From positions 1,082,508-1,146,507 of the forward strand of contig NW_004450286.1 of assembly GCF_000321225.1 (NCBI RefSeq): a DNA stretch of 64,000 nucleotides, read 5' to 3'. The notes under the pieces are model-generated. The model was not told where the DNA came from. It worked only from the letters and a program-made list of their open reading frames with translations, and did no database searches. The DNA is from Odobenus rosmarus divergens. Taxonomy: Eukaryota > Chordata > Mammalia > Carnivora > Odobenidae. Position numbers and translations under genes: made by a program. This document shows positions 1 through 13,100 of the stretch, one piece after another; the first letter of the stretch is position 1; each line of letters opens with the position of its first letter.

Positions 1-917
1 AGGTAATCTGCTTATTTTTGCTTCCAGAACAGAAATACGCAGTTTTAAAGATTACGCGAGTAGGCAGGTCCTATAATCCAAGTTCATTTCAGAATAGCTT
101 TACTAAAGGGGCCTCGCTGGTAGTAAAAGGGGATGCTGGAGAGGATCATCTCTGAAAGACAGCATGGCACAAACCAGGTCAACAGCTCTAATTACTGTTA
201 CCTGTCAGCTTTTTCATTTTGAAGGCTAAATGAGACAGGCAAAGGCTGAAAACTTCACTGAGGAAGTCTCCGAGTCCTAGACTGGGCTAGAATTAGCTTC
301 CTATGTTTACTTTTAGAATAACTGAGAGGCAAAGGCCCACAGCTCATTTATGACAGGCCTCACACCATAAACCTAACCTTAGCAGAGCACCTCTGCACGC
401 CTCCCTCCAACCCCTGGAGAACACTTGGAAAAGTTGGAAATCATTCATCCCCAGTAGAAAGGAGACACGGGTCTTATGTCCTGTCTCAAATACAATTTTA
501 GGACAAGGAAAGTAAAAAATCTACCTTCACCCTCTTTGCTTTGAAAAATAAGAACTGTAGTAACAACTTAAAAAGGCATCTGGAAATTATGAGGCATGAG
601 TCATTTTGGACAGCAGAAAACATTTTAACTTTCAAAAAGTGAAAAATGTATATTATTTTGGATGGAAGTTTTTCTTGTACAGATTTAAAACCTTTTACCA
701 CCTTAAACGGAAAACAATCTGACCCTTGCTTGATGAACGGGGGTCACCATTCTGAAGATCACTTCATAAACTATGCTGTGGCCTATGAACTCTGGGAGCC
801 TAGGCGCTTTATTTTCCTTCCACTGTACAGAATTCAAATAGCCTGCAAGTGCCGCTTTCCTCATTGTTTCCTCCCTCACTCTTAGGCTTGAGAATGCCCC
901 CTTCTTCCCCAAGTCTC

Positions 918-1275
918 AGTCAGCTCGGGCTGCCACAACAAAATACCACAGCTTAAACAAATCTATTTTCTCAGTTCGTGAGAAGCCCAAGATGGAGATG
1001 CCAGCATGGTCTGCTTCCGCTGAGAGCTCTCTTCTGCGTATGCAGACAACCACATTTTCAATGTGTCCTTAGATGGGGCGGGGAAGGAGGGAGGGAGGGG
1101 GTAGCAAGCTCCCTAGTGCCTCTTTTTCTAGGGGCGCTAATCCATCATGAGGGCCTCATGACCTCATCTAAACCTAATTACATCCCAAGGTCCCAGCTGC
1201 AAAGATCATCACATTGAGGGTTAGAGCTTCAATTTATGAACTTGGGGAAGAGGGGTGGGGGACGCACAATTCACC
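918..1275 (-). mobile_element. MaLR-type (MLT1-like) LTR fragment
   Basis: The plus strand reads like the reverse complement of a MaLR LTR. It opens with the gctgccacaacaaaatacca motif and proceeds through a catgagggcctcatgacctc segment. The same arrangement recurs at 31898-32310. The exact subfamily is uncertain. Confidence 0.6.
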
Positions 1276-2415
1276 TATCCTAACCCGATGCTTCTATCCT
1301 TGTAGGGACTTTGCAATCAGCGATTCGCTTATTAGAATACTATGTAAAATAAAGAGCAAACGGGCTGGGAGGGGCCCTGATGGCTTTCCAGTGAATAAAA
1401 GGAAGGAGCCTTAGTGGATGCACTTTCCATATTTCCTGTATCACCTCCACTTTTGTTCATGGCTAGGTTTCAAAAGAGCGAGGTTTCACTGTCAGATGTT
1501 CTTAAACTAACATTCAACTTGCAAGTCAGAACAAGATTATTCTTACTTCTGCAGTATGCCAAGCTTGGAACTCTGGGGATGAGGTGGTGAAAAAGAATGC
1601 ACAGGATGAAAGCAAGCTTTCTATTTCTAAATTATATATTAGCAATAGCATATGCATTAAAGAACTGTAATTGGACCAACTAGGAAATAAGCAGTACAGA
1701 GTCTACCTAAATGTGCGAGGTATAAAGGAAACTTTGAAGAACTTCTACGACTTTGGAGAGGCGATAAAATCCACTTTTTTACAACTTTCCTGAGATGTAA
1801 TTCACATATAGTTCAAAGTGTGTAATTCAACAGTTTTTAGTAGATTCACAGAATTGTGCAACCATCACCGTGATCAATTTTAGAACACTGTAACCATCCC
1901 CCAAAAGATAACCCATACACATTGAGCAGTCCCTCTCCACCCCGGCAGCCCTAGGAAACCACTACTTTCTGTCTCTACAGATTTGCCTATTCTGGACGTT
2001 TCATATAAATGGAATCATGCAATATGTGATCTTTTGTGACTGCTTCTTATACTTGCACGTTTTCAAGGTTCATCCATGTTTAGTATTTCTCAGGACTTCA
2101 TTTCTTTTTATTGTCAAATATTCCATTACACGTATATATCACATTTTATCAAGTAATCAGTTGATGGACATCTGGGTTATTTCCACTCTCAGTAATGCTG
2201 CTATAAACATTCATGTACCTGTCTTTGTGTGGACATATGTTTTCATTTCTCTTCGATTAAGAGTAGAATTGCTAGATCATATGATTAACTCTGTTCAATC
2301 TTTTGAGCAACCACCAGACTGTTTCCCAAGGTGGCTGCACCATTTTACATTCCCACCAGCAGTATGTGAGGGTTACAATGTATACACATGGCAGCCCACA
2401 CTTGCTATGTTTTTT

Positions 2416-2638
2416 TTTTTTAAAGGATGTTAGCATTTTATTTTTTTTAAAGATTTTATTTATTTATTTGAGAGAGAGAGAATGAGAGATAGAGAGCACG
2501 AGAGGGATGAGGGTCAGAGGGAGAAGCAGACTCCCTGCTGAGCAGGGAGCCCGATGTGGGACTTGATGCCAGGACTCCAGGATCATGACCTGAGCCGAAG
2601 GCAGTCGCTTAACCAACTGAGCCACCCAGGCGCCAGGC
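2416..2638 (-). mobile_element. Can-SINE with target-site duplication
   Basis: A poly-T and A/T-rich tail is at left, followed by a (GA)-rich body and the reversed tRNA-like head ending in ctgagccacccaggcgcc. The host motif gctatgtttttt is repeated at 2404-2415 and 2639-2650, consistent with L1-mediated insertion into the older L1. Confidence 0.9.
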
Positions 2639-2700
2639 GCTATGTTTTTTATTATAGCTACCTTATGGGTGTGAAGTGGTATCTCATTGTGGTTTGATTT

Positions 2701-2968
2701 CTCTAAAGTTTTTATTTAAATTCCAGTTAGTTAACACAAAGTGTAATATTAGTTTCAGGTTTACAATATAGTGACTCAACAATTTTATACAACACCTGGT
2801 GCTTATCACAACAGGTATACTTCTTAATCCCCATCACCTATTTCACCCCTCCCCCTACCTATCTCCGCTCTGGTAACCATTAGTTTGTTCTCTATAGCGA
2901 AGAGTGGTTTCTTGGTTTGCCTCTCTCTCCCTTTTTCCCTTTTGCTCATTTGTTTTGTTTCTTAAATT
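2701..2968 (-). mobile_element. 5'-truncated carnivore L1 3' end with 17-bp TSD
   Basis: This 268-bp segment matches the carnivore L1 3' terminal region in reverse; the minus strand ends in ggaatttaaataaaaacttt. It is bounded by a perfect 17-bp duplication at 2684-2700 and 2969-2985 (tcattgtggtttgattt). The family name is from recall; the duplication is directly visible. Confidence 0.85.
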
Positions 2969-4685
2969 TCATTGTGGTTTGATTTGATTTGTATTTCCCT
3001 GATGGATAATGGTGCTGAACATCTTTTCATATGCCTATTGGCCATTCCAATGGACATCTTTTTTGGAAAAATGTCTATTCAGATCCTTTGCCCATTTTTT
3101 AGTGGGTTATTTGTTTACTTTTGAGTTTTAAAAGTTCTTTATATTTATGAATACATGTCCCTTACTCATACATGATTTGCAAATATTTTCCCCTATTCTG
3201 GGGGTTGCTTTTTCCCTTATTGGTACTCTTTGAAGCACAAAAGTTTTTAATTGTGACAAAGTCCAATTTATGTCTTTTTCTTTTGTGTTTGTGCTTTTGG
3301 TGCTATACTCAAGAAACTATTTGCTAACCAAGGTCATAAAGATTTGTGCCTATGTTTTTTCCTAAAGGTTTTATAGTTTTAAGCTTTTACATTTAGGTCT
3401 TCGAGTCATGGGGTCCAACTTCAGTTTTTGTGTGTGGATATCCAGTTGTACCAGTATCATTTGTTGGAAGGACTATTTCCCCCCATTTAATTGTCTTGGC
3501 ATCCTCGTCAAAGATCAAATAGCCGTAACTGTATGGGTTTATTTCTAGACTCCCAATTCTATTCCATTCATCTATGTTTATCCTTATGGCAGTATCATAC
3601 TGTCTTGATTTGTAATAATTATTGAAATTGGGCTATTTTAGGTATCTTAAAATTCCGTATTAATTTTAGGGTCAGCTTGTCAACTTATGCAAAGAAGCCA
3701 GCTGGAATTTTGACAAGATTGTTTTGAACATGTAGATCTGGGAAATACAGTCATCTTAAGAATGCCATCTTCCAATCTATGAATGTGGAATGCCCTTCCA
3801 TCTATTTAGGTCTTCTCCAATTTCTTTCAACAATGTTTTGTAGTTTCCACAGTATAAGTTTTGTGCTCCTTTCATTAAATTTATTCCTATATATTTTATT
3901 ATTTTCATGTTATTAGAAATGGAACTGTTTTCATTTTTGCATTGTCCATTGAAAGTGTATAGAAATACAATTGGTTTTTGTATACCAGTCTTGTATCCTG
4001 CAACCTTGCTAAACTCAATTAATTCTAGTAGTTTTTTAGTGGACTCCTAAAATACATTTGGTTGTGGATGCAAACAAAGCAAATTAATTCAGAAGAGAAG
4101 ACACCCTGAAGAACTGGAATCTTAAGGGTTGCCACTAATGGTCTCAAATATGGCTAGGGAAAATCGGAGCACAAAAGAACAGCATTTTAGGTGTTTGAAT
4201 TTTAGATTGCTGCAAGCTAAAAAAGTTTCACTGCAGCAGATATAGAGCAAAAATGGGGAATCAGCCTATCAGTGACTAAGGATCTATGGTGTGATTCAAA
4301 AGCACCTGACCATTCAAAAAATCAAAACTATTCAAACAAAAACATTAAGATTCGACTATGAACAAAATGGCAAGAAAAAAACCTTTGTTTCCTTTGTTAT
4401 ATATTGTGTTTACCATGAGATTATATTTATTCCAAGACAAAAACTAAAAAACCTACAATACTCAAGGTCTCTTATACATATGCATGCACAGACATCTATT
4501 TTCTTAAAGTAAGAACTTGCTGGTTAATCCACGTTTCATCCAAAGAGCCCGCCACATTTATGTCAGGCCCATTTCATGTCAACCAATGCAGCCACAAGTA
4601 ACTAGAAATCAGTTAATCCTAAATTCCTGAAGGAAAACAAAAGACCATACAAGATATACCTTGAATATAACATTAAAATGGCCCG

Positions 4686-4883
4686 CGGGGCTCCTGGATG
4701 GCTCAGTCAGTTAAGTGTTCAACAGCTTGATTTTGGCCCAGGTCATGATCTCAGGGTCATCAGATAGAGCCCCGAGTGGGACTCCATGCTCAGCAGGGAG
4801 TCTGCTTGAGATTCTCTCTCTCCCTTTGCCCCTCCCCGGGGTGTGCGCTCTCTAGAAATAAGTAAAATCTTTAAAAAAGGGGG
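4686..4883 (+). mobile_element. Can-SINE, sense orientation
   Basis: The tRNA-like head ctcctggatggctcagtcag leads into the aggtcatgatctcagggtca body, a CT-rich stretch, and a diverged AAATAAGTAAAATCTTT tail. It is more diverged than most copies in the window. Confidence 0.85.
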
Positions 4884-5013
4884 GGGGCATGATTTTGATC
4901 AACTGATGGAGTGTTAAAAAAAAAAAGTTGTCTATTTCACCTTGACAATGGATGCTTTTCCTTCCAGTGAGTTTTCCATTTCGTTTTCTATGAAAATAAT
5001 CATGCCCCTTGGA

Positions 5014-5083
5014 TTGAACCAGACATGGGGCTCAATCCCAGGACTCTTGAGATCATGACCGCCATGAAAAGTTAAGAACCAAA
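5014..5083 (-). mobile_element. Can-SINE fragment
   Basis: A short remnant with acatggggctcaatcccagg and gagatcatgacc, which is the middle of the reversed SINE. Both ends are missing. Confidence 0.6.
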
Positions 5084-5578
5084 ATATCATATATGCTGTA
5101 TACTGGATTTCACAATTTGCGATCAAACTATAGTAAAAGCAAAGAAGAATACTTATAGGAGAATATGTAAATGTTACAGGCCCTGATACTGTCAAAATAA
5201 TGGAGAAGTTGACCTACCAGGGAAGTAGAGACAGGATGGATGGTATAACTTTATATAATGGAGAGCTACATTGACAGATTGTGATTGGGAGGTTTTGACT
5301 CTATTATTTTACATTTTAATGGTAACTATCAGAAGAACCAGAACCGATAATACAATTTACAAAAACTGATAGAGAAGGGAGCGGAAATGAGAGGGAGAAA
5401 GTAATGAAAGTGTTCCAGATTACTCATCTTCCATGACAGGGAAGCAATGGTATTATCTAACATTAACAAGCCAAGAAATTGTGGTGCACATGTATGTACA
5501 ACAGCAACGACAAACAAAAACCGTTAAAAGTGATTGTCTCTGGCATTTTACTTTGCATTTTAGGTGCTTCTGTTTTTC

Positions 5579-5773
5579 TTTCTTTTTTTTTTTTCTTTTT
5601 AAGGATTTTATTTATTTGTTAGGAGAGAGAGAGCAGGAACAGGGGCAGAAGGGGAGGGAGAAGCTGACTCCCCGCTGAGCAGAGAGCCCAGTCCAGGGCT
5701 CAATTCCAGGACCCTGGAATTATGACCCAAGCCGAAGGCAGCCACTTAACCAACTAAGCCACCCAGGCGCCCC
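5579..5773 (-). mobile_element. Can-SINE
   Basis: Poly-T at left, aaggattttatttatttg, a GA-rich body and the reversed head ending ccacccaggcgcccc at 5773. Confidence 0.9.
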
Positions 5774-6836
5774 TTTCCATCTTATTTTTTAAATGTGCCC
5801 TATATTACTTCAGTCTACATGTTTGGATTTCAGAACAAATAAGAACTTTAAAATCTTTTAACATTAGACATTTATAAATTTTCTTCATCCCTTAACGATC
5901 AGATACTAAGATAAATCTAATACCTTGACCCCATTGCTTTCTAGATGCTGACATTACCAGGAAAACTGTAAAAACAAAGTTCCTTTAGTGGAGAACAGAA
6001 AGGAGGGGGAAAAAAGCTTCTACCCTTTGATCTAAAAACTAGTAATTTTCAAAATGGCAAGGAACAAGAAGACCAATGAAAGAGGCCCAAAATTACGCTT
6101 ACCAAGATGGTTAGGTACGTAAACGAGGTCATTCAAGCCTAAGGGTCTCTTTCAAGACCAAGTAGCTTAGTTTAAATAATTAATCCAGGGGTTATGCTAT
6201 ATACATTCAAGAAACTGTATTAACTTCAAATTAAACCACCTAGAAAAAGCCCACTGTAATGTGGTTAACTGAACAGGGTAGTCATTACTATACTTTCACA
6301 GGGTCCCCAGCATAAAGTTCTGTTTAACTATGGCTGCTTCCTATATTAGAAGTAAGCATCTATTCATGCAAAATGACAGCTCAGAACAAGAAACATCAAG
6401 TAACTTGCCCAAATTGCATAGCCTGAGTAAGCTGGTGACAAAATTCCTCCAAAGGCTAAGATGGACCTATACCCCCCACACAACAGTGTCCAAGGAGGAT
6501 GGGGGAGTGTGGAATTAAACAGGGCTTCCCTCAGGGGACTCTCTCCATCCAAGAGAAAATCTTTCTCAGCAAACCCTTAGCAGACTTTCCCCTACATCTC
6601 ATTTGGCCAGAACTGGGTCAGATGCACAACAGACCAGACACTGGGGGAAGCTATGACTGGTAGCCATGGTGCATATCCTGGGGCTTGGCACACTGCCACT
6701 TAAAAAAAAAAAAATGTCTGCTTAAACATCTATTCTTCATGGAGACTCTGGATAAAAAGACAGACTCCTAAAAAGCTCTATGCCAGATAACCCAGAGGAA
6801 ACTAAAAGCTGCCTAAGCCAGCCCCCTCCAGGGAGG

Positions 6837-6877
6837 TTGATGGTGGCCAAAAAACATTCAGTGTGGGCCACCATCAA
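6837..6877. repeat. Perfect 12-bp inverted repeat (hairpin)
   Basis: The left arm ttgatggtggcc (6837-6848) and right arm ggccaccatcaa (6866-6877) are exact reverse complements around a 17-nt loop. It lies in EIF4EBP2 intron 1 with no mobile element recognised around it. Confidence 0.8.
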
Positions 6878-7527
6878 ATCCCTAAAGTGCTAATAAAATC
6901 AAGAGAGGGACAATTTTTTACATCAACAGAAGGTACAAAACTGGAGCCTCAGGATCTTATAACTTAGTATGACCAAAGTACTATGGCAAATGGGAGACGT
7001 CTAGGATTGTCAAAAGCCAATCCTACTGTCCTTTGTTTAAGTTTCAATAACTGGGAGCAACAATTTCCAAGATATTGTCAAAGGATGGCTCCTGGCCCCG
7101 TCACTTAGGACACAGCCATCACAGAACACACGCCTAGGCTGAAAGGGAAGTTGATAATGATTGTGTTCCTACACTCAAGGTCTAGTGTTAGGAGAGGCTT
7201 AGAGAACATGTGGCAAAAGCCTGTTATTTTAGACATTAAGAAACTAATATCCAGAGAAGTTAAAAGTATTTGTGAAAGGACACATAGTGACCCAGGAGTC
7301 AGGAGAGCAACACAAATAAACTAGGTACATTAAGCAAATCTGGTTCTCTCGAGTCTCAGCTGCAACATGAGTTGAAAAGATGATCTTTTTAGCTAGTACC
7401 AGGTCCAAAATGGTATACAAACCACAAACTAATCTTAAGTAAATGTCAAAATTATTTTAAGTCTGTCTAGCCTTGACTGTCAGAAAATCTGGGTGAAAAT
7501 ACAGTACACCCAGTACGTTCATTTCTA

Positions 7528-7691
7528 TTTTTTAAAAATATTTTATTTATTTATTTGAGAGGGAGGGGGAAAGAGAGGGACAAGCAGACTCTCCGCTGAG
7601 CAGGGAACCAGACACGGGGCTCAATCCCAGGACTCTGAGATCATGACCACCAAAGGCAGATGCTTAACCGACTGAGCCACCCAGGCGCCCC
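7528..7691 (-). mobile_element. Can-SINE
   Basis: An A/T-rich tail with ttttatttatttatttgaga, a shortened GA-rich body and the reversed head ending ccacccaggcgcccc. Confidence 0.9.
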
Positions 7692-8404
7692 TCAAATACA
7701 TCCACTTCAATGTGGGCTTGAACATTCATCCCAAAATAAATCATCTCTACAAAAATGCCTCACTCTGATTCCAGGAAAATGCTGATTGGATCTGCCAGGT
7801 TGCTGACTGTGTCCTGGATCAGTTCTTTGGATTAGAGTTCACAGATGTGGTTCAGCCTCTGTCTGTAATACTAATAATTAATGAAAAGATCACTGCTATT
7901 GGTATGGGGAAAACATTCAGATTCAAACTTGGCTTTCATTCCAACTGTCTGCTTTCTTCCAAAGTTCCCTCCTCTTGGGCACTTACTTAAAAAATAAAAA
8001 TAATGCCTATCTACGAACATCTTCCACTTTTCAAGTAAGGAGCTTGAAGTCTACCAACAAAGTCTGTGAGCGGCAAGAGTCTGCTAGAGATCCCTGGTCT
8101 AGGTCACTGTTTTTATCTACTGCCTATTCGTGATTCTAGGAACTTACCCGACCAGAGAATAGTTTCATTTCAACCTAAAAGCAGCCTGACTCTAACATAA
8201 ACAGTCTCTCAGGGTGACACGGGCTCCTCTGAGGCCCAAATGATTAATTACGACATCTTAAGATGAAGAATCACAAGCCTCTCACGCTTTCTGAAAAGTG
8301 TCTCTTAACACCTAAAGAACAATGGTCTACCTTCACCAGTAAATAGTCAGCATTTCTGCTAGAAGCAGCAGGCCATTTCTAAAATAATCAGAATTGAATG
8401 AGGC

Positions 8405-8996
8405 CAGTATTACCTTGATTCTAAAACCAAAGACATCACAAGAAAAATACAGACTAATACCCCTTCTGAATAGAGATGTAAAAATTCTCAACCAAGTATT
8501 AGCACAACAAATTTAGCAACACATAAAAATGATTATATACCATGACCAAGTGGGATTTATCCCAAGAATACAAGGCTGGTTCAACATCCAAAAATCAACT
8601 GACACAATACGTCATGTCAACAGGATAAAAAACAAAAATCACACAACTCAATTTAAGTAAAAAAAAAAAAAAATGCATTTGACAAAATCCAACCCCCTTT
8701 CATGATAAAAACACTCAACAGACTAGGAAGAAAAGGGAACTTCCTCAATCTGATAAAGGGTATCTATGAAAAACCCACAGCTAACATCTTACCTAATGGT
8801 GAAAGACTAGATGTTTTCTAACACTGAGAATAAGTCAAGGGCAATCTGTTCACATTATCTTGCCACTTCTGTTCAATACTGTACCGAAAGTTCTAGCCAG
8901 AGCAATTAGGCACAAAAAAATAAAAGGCACTCAGATAAACCAGGGAGACATAAAACTATCACTACTTACAGACGACATGCTCTTGTCTATTAAAAA
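8405..8996 (+). mobile_element. LINE-1 ORF2 (reverse transcriptase) relic
   Basis: The plus strand matches the conserved L1 ORF2 RT region, including the stretch accatgaccaagtgggattt and the tggttcaacatccaaaaatc segment. The catalytic F-A-D-D box is degenerate: near 8965-8980 the frame reads L-T-D-D-M. Stops and frameshifts show it is dead. It ends abruptly at 8996. Confidence 0.85.
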
Positions 8997-9619
8997 GCCC
9001 ATGGAATCTACATGAATTGAATTGCATTCTCCAGTTCATTTCTCCTTGCTTGTTAAAGTTTTTACTTTCTTAAACCACTCAATGAATTGAACAGCTTCTG
9101 TTTGCCAGGGCATTCATCCTGAAGATCTGAAAGATTATTTACTTAGATGTAAACACTCAGGGATTTCTGAGCTTTTGGCTTCAAGCAATGGCCTGAGAAC
9201 AGGTGCAGGGGACCTTTAAAAACAAGCCACCCATGGGATGCACAGCAGCTGCCTGTTAAAACACGGGTTTCTAAGTGGCCGTCACAAAACCAAGTTCCAC
9301 GATGAACAAATTTGAAAATGGGAGTCTAGGCCTTGACTATTCAGTAAGGTGAATGACTGCAATTCTCAACTGACTTTTGTTCTATTATTTATAAATGGAG
9401 TAACAAAAATCGTTTAAATATTACATTGTTCATAAAAAGACTTGGAAACCAAAAAAAAGTTCTGCCGCTCACCAACAAACTATTCTCCTGCTCAGGCTGT
9501 ATTCTTCTCCAACCAGATAAACTAGCTTACTCCACATTAACTGTACCCTATCTGATCTGCACATTTTTAACACACACATAATCAAGCCTACAGTGCAGCC
9601 AAACCATGTAAGACTCCTC

Positions 9620-9698
9620 CTTTTTTTTTAAGTAGGTCCCACACCCAACATGGGGCTTGAACTCACGACCCTGACGTTAAGAGTCATCAGGGACCCCT
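9620..9698 (-). mobile_element. Short Can-SINE (tailless-type) fragment
   Basis: Poly-T, then aagtaggtcccacacccaac and a tggggcttgaactcacgacc segment, ending near cagggacccc. This is the shorter Can-SINE type also seen at 31432, 51508 and 52710. Confidence 0.7.
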
Positions 9699-9996
9699 CT
9701 GCAAGACCCCTCTTAGAAAACTGTTGTTAAGACTCCAGTTGTCTTTCCTGAGTAACCCTGCTAGTGTCAGTTTACAGACTCATCGCTTTTAGCTCTTCCT
9801 ATTGCCCACAACAGGCCTCAGCAAGCTGAAGGAGCTGTGCACAGGGCCTTCATACACGTTACACTAACAACTTGTAAGAGCTGTCTTCCCTGGTCAGACT
9901 GCATCTGACTTAGGACAGGCAAAGGCTTTCAAACAATGCATTGCTATATGCTTTGAGGATGCAGATTGCTGCCTCCCCCAGGCTCAGAATTCAATC

Positions 9997-10198
9997 TTTT
10001 TTTTTTTTTTTTTTAAGATTTTATTTATTTATTTGACAGAGAGAGGCACAGCGAGAGAGGGAACACAAGCAGGGGGAGTGGGAGAGGGAGAAGCAGGCTC
10101 CCCGCCAAGCAGGGAGCCTGATGCAGGCCTCGATCCCAGGACCCTGGCATCATGACCTGAGCCAAAGGCAGACACTTAACTGAGCCACCCAGGCGCCC
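9997..10198 (-). mobile_element. Can-SINE with 12-bp TSD
   Basis: Intact-looking SINE with long poly-T, the arctoid body (acacaagcagggggagtggg) and reversed head. The duplication cagaattcaatc is at 9985-9996 and 10199-10210. Confidence 0.93.
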
Positions 10199-13100
10199 CA
10201 GAATTCAATCCTTTGTGAGCAAAAAATGCACCCAACATAAAAACTGAAGTACATCTTCTTTAATATATACTTTGGCAGCTGATGAATATGAGACCTCAGC
10301 TGAATCTCCCACAGAATGACAAACATGTTAATAATTTGGGTTACTCTAAGTAAATACAGTCTTCCTCAAACACAAGGCAGAGGGACTGAACACCTTTCAT
10401 TATGCTTTTCATGTACTTCTCCCATGTCATAAGGAAGTCCTTTGGTTAATAACTGAAGCTAGGGAGCCAAATAAGTACATTTGCTGGTTCAGAAGGTTTT
10501 GGCCTAGAATAAACTCAACCCAAGGTCATGGAGTTAGAAATTTCACAACAGTCAGAAACTGACTTTCCTTCCCCAGATCTACATAGAACTCTATTCACCT
10601 CCCAAGAAGGGAACCAGGCCAAAATTTAGGACTCCTCTCAAATACTCTTATTTTACTATAGCTCACTCCAAGCGGATTATTTTCCCTTCTTCCTACCTTC
10701 TTTATTTCCAGACCCTTGCAATGGCCTTCAGGTAATTCTGACCCAGCGAACCCATCACAGCAACTCTCCAGCTGACCGAGGAAACAGCAGCACGAACAAG
10801 ATTTTAGACCATCACAGTTAGTTCCCCGCTGGTGCTCTTGTATGGCAACAGCACTTTTCCACAGCTGATGAGGATGTTATGCAGGAAAAGAAAGGCAGAA
10901 AGAAGGCTAAAAGAGTTCTGTTTCTGCTCGTTTCCCAGAGCACAACACTCCTAAAAGGAGAAAGTTCAGAACTTACGAAAGCATCAGGTGCCTTCCAGCT
11001 AACCAAAGTGTTATAAAAGTGAAGACAACTACAGTAACTTTCCCTTCCATTGAGGCTAGATGTAGCTTCTCAAGGGAAGAACCAAATAGCGTCCTCACTC
11101 CTCCACAGGCATATAAAACAAAGTAAAATAAAATCCAAGGGCATTTTTTTTTTTGCCTTGAATTTACTCAACAAAAATGTTCCTCCTCCTTAACAATGAA
11201 AACAGGTAGGTACTCTTCTAGCAATTTGAGAAATCCAAAGGTCAGAGCAAGTCTGTCTCCACCCACCTTTCATTCCCTAAACCATGAGAAGGCAGTTTTG
11301 AGAAACCTTCCCAAGGGATAGGCTGTAACTTCTGATCCCCAATAAATAAAGGACTCTCAAAGGAGAAGAAATCATAAGTTCACTATGTTGTGAATGTCCC
11401 TGCCCAGTCTGATCATTTAGGGCATTCAGCACATCAACTGTTATCCTGGAATACTGCCAACACGTGTATGACACTCCAGAAGGTTTCCAGAAGTTTAAGA
11501 CAGGACATGCTAATCCCCTTCCTTCCCACTAAAGAGAGATTTCCCATGCAAGCTTACTATCATTTTTCTAAATGTTTTCACACCTGAAATGTATGTTAGC
11601 ACTGGATTCTGTAAGTTTTTTTTTTGTTCTAAAACGAAAAATCTTATCAGTCCCCAACCCCTTCAAGATTTTAAGATCACTGAGAGCAAGGACTGCATTT
11701 CCTACTTTGGTTTGTGGCTCTCTTTTGTGCAAAGCACTGCACTAGGCCCACAAAACTCATTTAAAATACCTAATCACATTAATTCAGGTGCCTGGAGGAG
11801 ACCAAATAAAACTATCTTCCCCTGGCTCAATTACATGGTGGGACAGAGAGGAATGTACAAGAGAGATGAGCAAACCATCAGAGGAAGGGAAAGTTTCCAA
11901 AGGGGGAAAAATTAAATCAGTAACTACTGCACATCTAAACAGCACTGAGTTAAGAGTGATTAAATCCAATCCCAACAGTGCTATATCCTATAAACGCATT
12001 ATGTTAAGTCTTCGTGCTAAAAATCCAAAGATTACAACCTGCTCTACCAATAAATACAAGTTCAATGTAATAGATGAGCTAAGATGACAAGTATTTAAAT
12101 CTGAAACAAAAAACTGTGTATAGAAACTATCGGGAGACAGGTTAAGTGATATTTGAGAAAGCAGTAGTGACTGTAAGTTGGAAGGAAGGGTAAATGAATC
12201 AGTATTTCTGGCAGAATCTTTCCAAGCACCTTAGGAACTAATCCAGACTATGAAACAGGCTTCTATCTTTAAAGCAATGCTTAAAGACTATGTCCTTATT
12301 CTAAAAGCAAGGTAACTTGGCTGTTTGAAATATGCCCGAAAGGTACCCCCTCTGTGGCTCTTCCGTCAGGGGAATAATGATTAATATATAGCTAAAAGTT
12401 CAGTTCCTTCCCCGCATAAATAATAGCTGAGTGCAGCTGTTAACCATGACATGTTCTCAATGGCTGGAAGCGCGGGCATTTACTGACCAGTACCACAAAA
12501 AATTCTGCAAGAAGTTATAAATCCCTTCCTATCACCTTGGAAAACAATATCCATTTCTTAAAGGCTGTCAGCTCAAGTTCAGGACAACTCTATCTGGAGC
12601 AGATACTGGTCCGCCAAAATCTTTCAGGATCATCAAAAAGCAGGATCGAAGCATGCTCAGGGGCTGGCCTTGAACAGATCAGGTCAGGAGGGAGGGTTCT
12701 CCCGTGAGGCAAGGCACCTCATGGAGTCATCCCACCGGCCTGCAAAGTTAAAGCCTCTATAAGCCCAGCTATCCAAAAATATTGATGAACTCCTCCTGCT
12801 TGGGTCATTTTAAAGTCTTCCAAGGCAGCCACCCGTCCCCTAGAGTGGCCTGGACGGATTCCTCTGTAGAGCTCTCTCCTCGATTTTTATCCCTTGCTGT
12901 TGGCAAAAAGGTCTTCCTACTCTCTGGGCCTTGCTATTGTGCAACCAATTCAAGGATCGCCAGGGCCTAACTGCACCGGATTGGCTGTAGTACAACTGGT
13001 GAGCCCAGCCCACAGGAACGAAGCTAGCCATCTCCTCCGGCAGAGGCTGCCAGCAAAGTTCAACCCTCTAGAGAGAGGCCACCCCAACACCAAAGGAAGG

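Larger units (their letters stand above)
1775..4055 (-). mobile_element. Old LINE-1 fragment, antisense, with nested insertions
   Basis: The plus strand reads as the reverse complement of the 3' half of an old L1. The 3'-terminal region is at left (about 1790-2400) and sequence resembling reversed ORF2 lies up to about 4050. Two more copies of the left part occur at about 17000-18165 and 60825-61318. The block is interrupted by a Can-SINE (2416-2638) and a younger L1 tail (2701-2968), so this L1 is older than both. Confidence 0.7.
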
